DNA of 64,000 nucleotides. Origin: Macrothele yani (lineage: Eukaryota > Arthropoda > Arachnida > Araneae > Macrothelidae). The DNA is taken from assembly GCA_039090855.1 (NCBI GenBank), contig CM077011.1, positions 135,906,749-135,970,748 of the forward strand, given 5' to 3'. The notes under the pieces are model-generated. The model had not been told where the DNA came from, ran no database searches, and saw nothing but the letters and a program-made list of their open reading frames with translations. The translations under genes were made by a program, and so were the position numbers. Positions 54,298 through 64,000 of this stretch are shown in pieces (the first letter of the stretch is position 1; every line of letters begins with the position of its first letter).

Positions 54298-55022
54298 AAC
54301 TCTCATAAGATCATAGACAGGAAGACAAAATTTCAGAAAAAGAATAGGGAGGCTGATACACACCTAATCATTTGAGACAAGACAGATAGAAGGATGCTCA
54401 TATGATCTAGACAAAGAAATGGTTCATTTACAGAGGATCTGGACTCAAAGACTGAAAAGTTCACAAGCACTCTTATAAAGTAGAAAGCTAATATTAATAT
54501 TGAACAACATGTATTTGTGCTTTAGTCTTCTTTATGTGCAAATACATTAGATATCTCCTGAATAAATTATCTGCCATTTTCTTAAATGTTTACTTTCATA
54601 TGAAGTATAAACTTTTTAGCTTTAATTAGACATTGAAATGTAAAGGATAAATTTAAGCCTTTTGTTGGACTTACAAGAATCAGAACTAACATGGAAACTT
54701 TTAAAACAAAACAGACATGGAAGTAAGAGACATGTCATATATTGAATTTCCAAATTTTCTAATGAATTTTCCACATGGATGGCAATTGCTATTATCAATT
54801 CAATCAATAATGATCTCACTATTATTATAGTATGCTAATCTTACAAAGATTATATTGCTAAATATAATGAGCTCATATTGGATCAATGTTTTGTCTACCA
54901 GATGTATAAAAACATTTGCTACAAGCAAGAGAATGATATTTCTGCGATTAATAGCAAAACAGTTATCAGTTTTTCAAAATGAAGTAAAAATACAAAACCT
55001 CTGAAAATAAAATCCAGTTTAC
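54296..55022. other. AP5M1 intron, unassigned
   Basis: AT-rich; nothing recognised. Confidence 0.4.
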
Positions 55023-55138
55023 CTTCATTTTAAAAATTCCAATTATTGGAGGTTCTTTGTTCTCTGAAGAACGGTAACTACACAGTGCAAAACGATATAG
55101 TGGTGGAGTAAACCTAAAGCGCCGTGGATTAACAGCAC
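55023..55138 (-). CDS. AP5M1: AP5M1 internal exon
   Basis: Acceptor (T)n-cag and donor GTAAACTGG on the minus strand. GT completes a Gly, then AVNPRRFRFTPPLYRFALCS, and YRSSENKEPPIIGIFKMK, ending in phase 0. The [RK]-F-x-FTPPL and PPI[IL]G-[IF]-[FY]-x-MK blocks are typical of the middle of the AP5M1 mu-homology domain. 116 bp = 2 + 38 codons. Confidence 0.9.
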
Positions 55139-55726
55139 CTGAAAAAAAAAAAGAAAAATCAAGAAGGTAATAGTTTTGTGCGTGGTAGCAAGAACATTTT
55201 TGAAAAAAAAAAAAAAAAAAAACGAGGAAGGAATTTAATTTTGTGCAAATAGTATAAAGTTAATGACTTCTTGAGGTATGAAAAGAAAAAGAAAGGAAAT
55301 CAATTTTTCATTACATATTTGACACAATAACAAACACAAACCACAGAACGACAAGCCTGGAAACTCTTTCACAGGGGTTTTGTTTTAGAGATTTATCAGG
55401 CTATTTCCAAAGAATCAAACAAGTTTTTCATTCTCACAAATAATGACTCACATTTTTCCTCATAAAATCCGTAAATTATTTGCAAAAAAAGTTATAAATT
55501 TACGTTCTGCGGCCTATATGCTGCTTTGTCTAATGGTGGTCAAATGAGTGGTAGGCAATGCACGTAACTAACAAACTAAAATATCAAACTTCTAAATGCA
55601 TCTGTTTACATTAATACATAAAACAAGAAAAAACAGACAGATAAATTCCTGTTTCAGAATGTAATACATAGACAAAAAAGTCACAAAAATGCAAGTAACA
55701 TTTTTTACTGAAAAAATTTAAACTAC
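55139..55726. other. AP5M1 intron, unassigned
   Basis: Short intron (588 bp) with A-runs; no inserted element recognised. Confidence 0.5.
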
Positions 55727-55913
55727 CTTTCACAGCAGGAGGGGAATATGAATGAACACATGGATGAATAATGAAGGAATCTAGAGCAAGCTTTTGAGAA
55801 GGATTTGAATGACTGAGGGACATGCTAACATCATTTTCACTTCCTTCAATTTCCGCTTTAACAAATATGGTGCCATACACATCAGTGATTGGGTGAAATC
55901 CAACCTGATCACT
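55727..55913 (-). CDS. AP5M1: AP5M1, most upstream exon visible
   Basis: Acceptor catttttcag and donor GTAGTTT on the minus strand. In phase 0 it encodes SDQVGFHPITDVYGTIFVKA, EIEGSENDVSMSLSHS, and SFIIHPCVHSYSPPAVK, leaving one base. The HPCV motif and the alternating strand pattern fit the start of the AP5M1 mu-homology domain. Codons before it (about 200 expected) are not visible; an open frame continues into the intron on the donor side only. 187 bp = 62 codons + 1. Confidence 0.85.
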
Positions 55914-57500
55914 CTGAAAAATGAAACAATGCTATCATCAGTGTTAACTAATTACTTTGGTTTTGATGATAATGTAATATACTGCACTCATAATGGTTAT
56001 AATTTTAAATATACAAGCAAAAGTGTTGTAGTAACATTTGAAAGAGAACAAAGTAATGTAGAGATAACGTCTTGTTACATTTCACACAGATAGCTAAATT
56101 ATTTTAAAGGCAGATTTAGATTATACATTGATTGATCAACTTTGAAATGTTCTTGAAAACTGTCTGCTTAAGAAGGATTTCATTGCTTTGATGACACTAT
56201 AACAAACAAAGCCTAAAAGGCAGCACCCCTTAGTTGAATACTTTGAACAATTCACCAAAATGCCCGAGTCCCCAAGAAAGATTACTTTGATGAATCAAAA
56301 TTCCATTAAAACAACAAAACATTTCAGGCGATTCATAAGATGGTTTGGTGGTGAAACAATCATGGCAATCACTAACCAGAGCAAATGTAAACAACCCTCC
56401 AGAAATGAAACAAACCATTGCGGTCACTCAGTAGAAGACAGATATTCATCCTATTACCGCCCCCTGTCGGGTATCAGCGAACCACTACTACCCCAAAAGG
56501 ATTTATTGCGCTCCTGCTATTCTTTTCAGCTTCTTTGAGTTTCGTGAAAAAAAAAAAAAAAAAAACTGTGAATGTCTTCCTTTCTCTTCCTTCCCATCTG
56601 GGATTTTCATCAAGTTTCTGTGAGAAAAAAAAAAAATTTTTTTCCCCTTTTCATTTGGCTTGAGTGCAATTAAGACTGATCTAATTATCAACCTAAACTT
56701 TCGGGTAGCCTGGCTCAGCTTCACCGGAAAGTAATTTTTAATCATTGATATTCTATTTTGGCAATTTAAATATTTATTTCCTACCGCCTTAGAGTAAAAA
56801 AAAAAAAAAAAAAATGATCAAAATTATACGGATGAAATTTAAGTGTTACGGGGATATAGAAAATTCCCGCGGTAACAATCCATTGCACATTTTAAGTTCA
56901 ATGGCACTGTAGTCATGAGATAATTATTACACAACATTTTCAAAGTAGACACCACAAAACTGCATACTGGGGATTTTGAAAAAAATGGAACAATTACTGA
57001 ATTCTCTATAGTAAAATATGAGCCACATAGCAAACTTTAACAGTCATTTAAAAAATTGTATGACAATCAGACACATTATTTTGGACATCTGACTTTGTCT
57101 TCATAAGTGTTAAACACAGATAAAAGTTTGATTTCTACAGTGAGATGCTAGTTTTATCTCTGCTTTAGGAAGATTAAATTTTTCAGTTTTTGAGGAGTCA
57201 TTACATGGATGACAGTTGAGCTTCTACAGCTACGAAAATTCACCAGTCTCTTAATTTACAGCTTCTTGCTTCAAGAAAAGAAAAGAAAAGCAGCAGCACT
57301 GCTAGGACAAACACAATATTCATTCTTTGAATAAAGCTCATGTTGATAAATGGCTTCCTAGTTTAATTGAATTAATAATCTAAAGCAACTTTTATGGGAA
57401 TTTTACTAGGAAATTTTTTCTTTTAATAGCAAATTTTCGGAGAAAACTCTTCTCCTTCTTCAGGCTGTCTTGTTGTTGTCATTTTGTTCTTGTCACTATC
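55914..57500. other. AP5M1 upstream intron, unassigned
   Basis: I looked on the minus strand for an upstream AP5M1 exon and found none with splice sites and a fitting phase. Several A-runs and a gccccctgtcggg block (56459-56471) are present. No element identified. Confidence 0.4.
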
Positions 57501-57539
57501 ACGGTTACGGTTAACCTTGACGGTTTAGGTTATTTTTCA

Positions 57540-59892
<2,353 letters not shown>

Positions 59893-60169
59893 CTCTAGAG
59901 CACTAAAAATAATCCCTGAATTTATGTGCTCCACAGTACAATTTGCATTGAATCAACTACACTTACAGGAAAACTTCAAATAGCAGTTGCAACTGATAAG
60001 TTCAGTTTGTGTTCATTGCTTGTAAAATGCAGTTTTCAGTTAAAGAAATCAGTATACAGGGTTATTATAACAAATGAAATAGACAGTTGCAACATTTTAC
60101 AAAACCGAAACTGTAAGATATTGACACTCATGATGCACCCACCATCCTATCACCAATATAGTAATTTTA

Positions 60170-60290
60170 TTATATAGATGATGTCACTAAAACACTGCCA
60201 CATTGCAAACTTTAACTGGATGACAACACTAAAATCTCCCAGTCATAGCAAACTTTATATAGATGACGTCAACAAAATCTCCCAGTCACA
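60170..60290. repeat. Three ~45-50-bp tandem units
   Basis: Units share tatatagatgatgtcac...aaa, ctcccagtca and gcaaacttta (near 60172, 60221 and 60251). The last unit runs directly into the 3' end of the 28S-like sequence. Confidence 0.65.
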
Positions 60291-60700
60291 GGATGAGTCT
60301 CAATAGATCACAGTATGGTGGCTGCTCTTCTAAGTACGACACCTATACCAGTACCTAGGTCATCTGCGGACCATTTGGTGCCCGCATGTCACACCTGCAT
60401 GGTCTGGATTTGGGAAGGCGGGACTCGCACAGTCTCCACAACTCCTGGAAAGCCTCCTCTCGAATAGGCCTCATCGCCAGGGTAGTCTCGCCCGGAAGGA
60501 CGAGATGTACACCCAGGCTAGCGTAGCCCCTCAACGCACGAGGCACGATTGATATTGTTGCAGCGACTAGACAAGATTCTGACTTAGAGGCATTCAGTCA
60601 TAATCCCATGGATGGTAGCTTTGCACCACTGGTCACTCGACCAAGCACATGTACCAAGTGTCCGAACCTGCGGTTCCTCTCGTACTGAGCAGGATTACTA
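60268..60700 (-). rRNA. 28S rRNA 3'-end pseudogene fragment
   Basis: On the minus strand the text is that of the last ~430 nt of eukaryotic large-subunit rRNA: taatcctgctcagtacgaga, ggaaccgcaggttcgg, gggattatgactgaa, gcctctaagtcagaatc, ggctacgctagcctgg, cagaagagcagccacc-like and gatctattgagactc blocks, in order. Many changes look like CpG decay (for example caatcgtgcc where a C/G-rich version is expected). Isolated, truncated and mutated, it is not a working rDNA unit. The 5' break falls right after the sarcin-ricin-adjacent taatcctgctcag segment. Frames across it (60355-60546) are artefacts. Confidence 0.88.
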
Positions 60701-61660
60701 AAATGTTTTCACCATCACATGACCAGTCAGGCAAGATGGCTGTAAATGCTGTGGAAAAGGCATTCTATGTGCCTGAATTAAGCAAAACAAATTCTATTAC
60801 TGTTGCGCAATGGTGTTTTAAAACATACTTCAAGAAATCATCGCCAAACAGATAATCCACCTATGACTGGCACAAGAAATTTGAAACAATAGGATGTTTG
60901 TGTAAAGGTAAAGTCCTGGGAGACCATGTGTTTCTGATAAACAAGTGGAACGTGTTCGTACCATTTACCTATGCAGCCCAAGGAAATCCACAACGATGGT
61001 GGGTCAGGAGTTACAAATTCCATGATTGTCTGTTTGGAAACTTTTGAGGAAGTGGCTGAAAATGACTCCTTACAAACTGCAGTTATTGTAAAATTTAAGT
61101 AACAGTGACAGAACGCATGTTGTGGTATCTGTGCAGAAATAGAGGAACATTTTGAAGTAGGTGGTTTTAGTGAGCGTTTAATTTCCAGAGACAAATCGAC
61201 ATTCCACATAAGTTAAAAAGTTAACAAACATAACATTCGCACATGGGGAACTGAGATTCCTAGAGCAACAGAGCAGCATGTGCTGCATTCTCCAAAGGTT
61301 AATGAATTTTGTGTTATATCCTATAAAAAAGTGTATAGTCCCTACTTTTTCTAAGAGGAAGTTCTTAGCACCACTTCAGTGGCATCGGGAAGCTAGAAAT
61401 TACCTTGATGAAAATCTCCCACAGTTCTGGATTGGCCATGCAACAAGCAACAACATGTAACTCACATGTTGGCCACCATGAACTCCAGATCTAACACCCT
61501 GTGACTTCTTTTAAGGGAGCTATGTCGAAGACAAGGTCTTCGTCTTTCACCTTTTTGCTAATTCAGCTGATCTGAAACAATGTATCACAACAGCTACAGA
61601 AGATTCAAAATGAAAAAATTGACAGATCAAACCATGCAGGAATCCTTAAATATTTTCACC
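60701..61660 (+). pseudogene. Tc1/mariner-superfamily DDE transposase (TPCDFF type), degenerate
   Basis: Read across frames: AVEKAFYVPELSKTNSITVA, TYFKKSSPN and a shifted W/HKKFETIGCLCKGK (first DNA-binding domain), then LRKWLKMTPYKLQLL-like text near 61045, HRSTTHV-type fragments, YLDENLPQFWIGHA near 61405, WPP-stop-TPDLTPCDFF near 61480, and YVEDKVFVF near 61525. The order NENLPQ.WIG - WPPRSPDLTPCDFF is that of a common animal mariner-like group. The second catalytic Asp is not preserved. Stops and frameshifts throughout. Ends undefined. Confidence 0.72.
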
Positions 61661-62075
61661 CATTTGCCGTGGGCATCTTCAGAAGGGGTGTGAACATGTT
61701 GGCTGGCAGCAACCGAGTGTCAGCATTCAGGTAAGTCTGAGATCAATAAACCTCCTTATGACACTGGCACCATCTTGGGAGTTTATGGTGAGTATTCTTG
61801 ATTATCATGATTCAGCCTCTGTTTTACTTTTTTCTTTCTCCTCTTTTTTCCTTCTTATATCTTGCTTCCAACAGCATAAGCTTGTGCCAATAAGCGAGTA
61901 ATTGTTTAGGGTCATTATAGTTACATAACCGATTAATATTTTTTCGAATAACGAAAAAACTCAGAAAAACATCTAAGAATTGGAGAAACGGTCTTAACAA
62001 AATATTATCTTTTTATTATATCTCATGTGATTCTATCATAAAGTTCACATACCATTACGTGACCATAAGGTTCTT
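61661..62075. other. Unassigned stretch
   Basis: Nothing recognised. Confidence 0.4.
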
Positions 62076-62425
62076 CAGGAAGACGCTTTGACGTCTGTAA
62101 GTTCTGTTTTACGCTTTCTGTAAAGTGGATACAGTCTGTGGTGGTGCATTAACTTATTCTTTTAAAATATAAATCGGTTAGAAGTCCTAAAAATGTTACT
62201 CACGGAAGTGCGTGTTTAGTCCGACGTCAGTAGTTACTGAGAATTTTTGGACAAAGAAACTCAATAACTACTGACGTCGGACTGAACACGCACTTCCGTG
62301 AGTAACATTTTTAGGACTTTTAACCGATTTATATTTTAGTTGAATAAGTTAATGCACCACCACAGACTGTATCCACTTTACAGAGCGTGCAAGACAGAAC
62401 TTACAGACATCAAAGTGTCTTCCTA
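62076..62425. repeat. Hairpin with ~150-bp arms
   Basis: Left arm 62076-62230 (ttcaggaagacgctttgac to ccgacgtcag) and right arm 62271-62425 are inverted copies with a 40-bp centre (itself partly symmetric: tagttactgag / ctcaataacta). Identity is high, with about 10 differences. Noncoding. Confidence 0.92.
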
Positions 62426-62444
62426 AATTATCTTTTTAATCTTA

Positions 62445-62473
62445 ATAAAAAAAAAAAAAAAAAAAAAAAAAAA
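62445..62473. repeat. Poly-A tract
   Basis: About 29 A residues between the hairpin and the transposase-derived array. Confidence 0.9.
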
Positions 62474-62536
62474 TGAGACATTAGCCCCACGTACCTACAC
62501 ACACTCATTGCTATCAATTTCTTACAGTAGGAAGCT

Positions 62537-63740
62537 TTCTTTCAACAAGACAATGCCCTGTCTCATTGATCCCGTTTCACAAAGTACTGGCTGGAGAAGT
62601 ATTCCAGTGAGTACACAACTCTTAAATAGCCTTCTCACTCACTGGGTTTAAACTCAATTGAAGACACCTTCACTCAACAAGACAACACCCTGTCTCATTG
62701 ATCCTCTTCAGGAAAAAATTGGTTGGAAAGCACTCCAGTGAGTTCGCAACCTTCGAATGATCTTTTCATTCTTCAAGTTCGAACATGATTCAGGATGTCT
62801 TCTTTCAACAAGAACATTCCAGTTAGTTTGCAATCCTTGAGTGGCCCTCTCATTTTCTGAGTTTGCACCCACTTGAGGATGACTTCTTTCAACAAGACAA
62901 CACCCTGTCTCATCACTCATATGGCAAAGGGCTGGTTGGATAAACTTCAGTGAGTTTGCAACTCTCAAATGGACTTCTCATCCTATGGCTTTGAATCCAA
63001 TTGAGGAAGCTGTCTTTCAACAAGACAATACCTGTCAAGTCACTCCTGTTTTGTGAAGGACTAGTTAAAGTAGATTCCATTGAGTTTGCAACCATTGAAT
63101 GGCCCTCTCATTCTCTGAATTTTAACCCAACTGAGAAAGCTTTCTTTTAAGAAGACAATGCCCTGTCTCATTGCTCCTATTTGGGGAAGGACTGGTTGGA
63201 CGAGCACTCCAGTGAGTTCACAACCTTTGAATGTCCCTCTCTTGATTTGAATCCAGTTGAGGATGCCTTCTTTCAACAAGACAATGCCCTGTTTCATTGA
63301 TTCTGTTTAGCAAAGGACTGGTTGGAAAGTACTCCAGTGAACTGGCAACCCTCGAATGGTCTTCTCATTTTCCGAGTTTGAACACAATTGAGGATGCCTT
63401 CCTTGAAGAAGAAAATGCCCTGACTAGTCGCTCCCATTTGGGATAGGACTGGTTGGAAGAACATTCCAGTGAGTACACAACTCTTGAATGGTTCTTTCAC
63501 TCTCCAGATCTGAACCTGATTGAGGATGTCTTCTTTCCACAAGACAATGCCTAGTCTCATCACTCCTGTTTGGGGAAGGATTGGTTGGAGGAGCACTCCA
63601 GTGAGTTTGCAACCCTTGAATGGCTTTCTCATTCCCCAAGTTTGAACCTAATTGAGGATGTCTCCTTTCAATAAGGCTTGTTTCATTGCCCCTGCTTGGT
63701 GAAGGACTGGTTGGGGGAGCATTTCAGTGAGCTCGCAACC
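62537..63740 (+). repeat. Tandem array derived from Tc1 transposase catalytic core, ~10 units of ~132 bp
   Basis: Each unit, read on the plus strand, encodes about 44 residues: FFQQDNALSH, a middle part with KDWLEEHSSEFATLEW, and SHSPSLNLIEDV, which then runs straight into FFQQDN of the next unit. The gagttygcaaccyttgaatgg landmark recurs near 62610, 62741, 62826, 62952, 63082, 63212, 63339, 63471, 63603 and 63727. Spacing is 126-132 bp except one deleted unit of ~86. The segment is exactly second catalytic Asp to Glu, with 36 residues between. Units differ by 10-20 percent, with stops and small indels, so no long protein is made now. The last unit leads into a C-terminus (63741). Confidence 0.9.
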
Positions 63741-63955
63741 TTTGAATGCAATTGAGCACCAGTGGGATGAAGCAGAGTGATGCAGTCAAGCCCGAAACCA
63801 ACCATCAGCAAACTCTGGGTGCTTTACAAGTGGCTGTCCTGGAATGACGGACCACCATACCACACAAATGTTTGCAACACATGGTACAGTCCAAACAACA
63901 ACATGTTGTTGCAATTGTGAGGAAAGAAGGTGGGCCCACACTTTATTGTTATGCA
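63741..63955 (+). pseudogene. Tc1 transposase C-terminus following the array
   Basis: NAIEHQWDEAE near 63746, ARNQPSANSGCF near 63790, and a shifted frame VVAIVRKEGGPTLY near 63905 are the normal tail of a Tc1-type transposase (IEH.WDE ... GGPT.Y). Only the part after the catalytic Glu is present once; the part before it is multiplied in the array. No N-terminal domain was found upstream of the array. Confidence 0.8.
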
Positions 63956-64000
63956 TATGTGTCATTATTATTATTATTATCCAAGTTATCTAGTTACCTG

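Noticed and set aside
54025..54363. Low-complexity proline/serine/leucine frame
   Set aside because: Translation of a GA-rich degenerate repeat.
60355..60546. 63-codon protein
   Set aside because: It is the sense strand of the 28S rRNA-derived fragment.
63061..63639. Minus-strand repeat protein (78-112 codons)
   Set aside because: These frames are antisense to the transposase-derived array. The periodicity comes from the repeat; the plus strand carries the recognisable motifs.

Overview
The window comes from an animal nuclear genome, probably an invertebrate. It is AT-rich and intron-bearing, carries no bacterial-style gene clusters, and is dominated by transposable elements in many states of decay. 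The mix includes tRNA-derived SINEs, RTE-type and other LINEs, Penelope-like elements, Tc1/mariner, pogo, hAT and Helitron. I cannot place the species. The one conserved host gene found here belongs to the AP-5 adaptor complex, which from general knowledge is absent from Drosophila and Caenorhabditis, so those groups are unlikely.

The host gene is the mu subunit of adaptor complex 5 (AP5M1), on the minus strand. I assembled seven short exons by hand from splice sites and reading phase: 55727-55913, 55023-55138, 43529-43626, 41488-41573, 38727-38845, 25088-25184 and 16016-16116 (stop codon at 16016-16018). All six junction phases agree. The exons encode about 268 residues of the C-terminal mu-homology domain spread over 40 kb. 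The N-terminal exons are not visible and probably lie beyond 64000. The introns are up to 13.5 kb and hold most of the mobile elements, including a nearly intact RTE element.

Region by region. Positions 1-9300: SINEs, among them a roughly 790-bp inverted duplication (440-2061); a Tc1 remnant; a fold-back element with hammerhead-like motifs (4668-5356); a mariner pseudogene; a MITE. Positions 9387-14182: a Tc1-like element that has received a CAGTGTT-ended element, an RTE fragment and a small hAT. Positions 14185-16015: downstream of the gene, nothing recognised. Positions 16734-23580: a DD36E Tc1 copy, then a hAT inserted in a SINE, with a second hAT inserted in the first. Positions 25088-30420: an AP5M1 exon, a second SINE type, two head-to-head Penelope fragments with GIY-YIG and hammerhead-like remains, and tandem and palindromic duplications. 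Positions 30477-33660: the RTE element. Positions 34980-43190: a ~148-bp tandem array, inverted repeats, a Helitron and two AP5M1 exons. Positions 43835-50690: a LINE, a second ~145-bp array and a Tc1 element inserted in a LINE tail. Positions 51500-64000: GA microsatellites, a pogo/POGK-like element, two AP5M1 exons, a hAT fragment, a 28S rRNA pseudogene, another DDE transposon, a 350-bp hairpin, and a tandem array made from a piece of Tc1 transposase.

Most unusual is 62537-63740: about ten tandem copies of a ~132-bp unit, each encoding the 44 residues of a Tc1 transposase from the second catalytic Asp to the final Glu, joined to an intact-looking transposase C-terminus.
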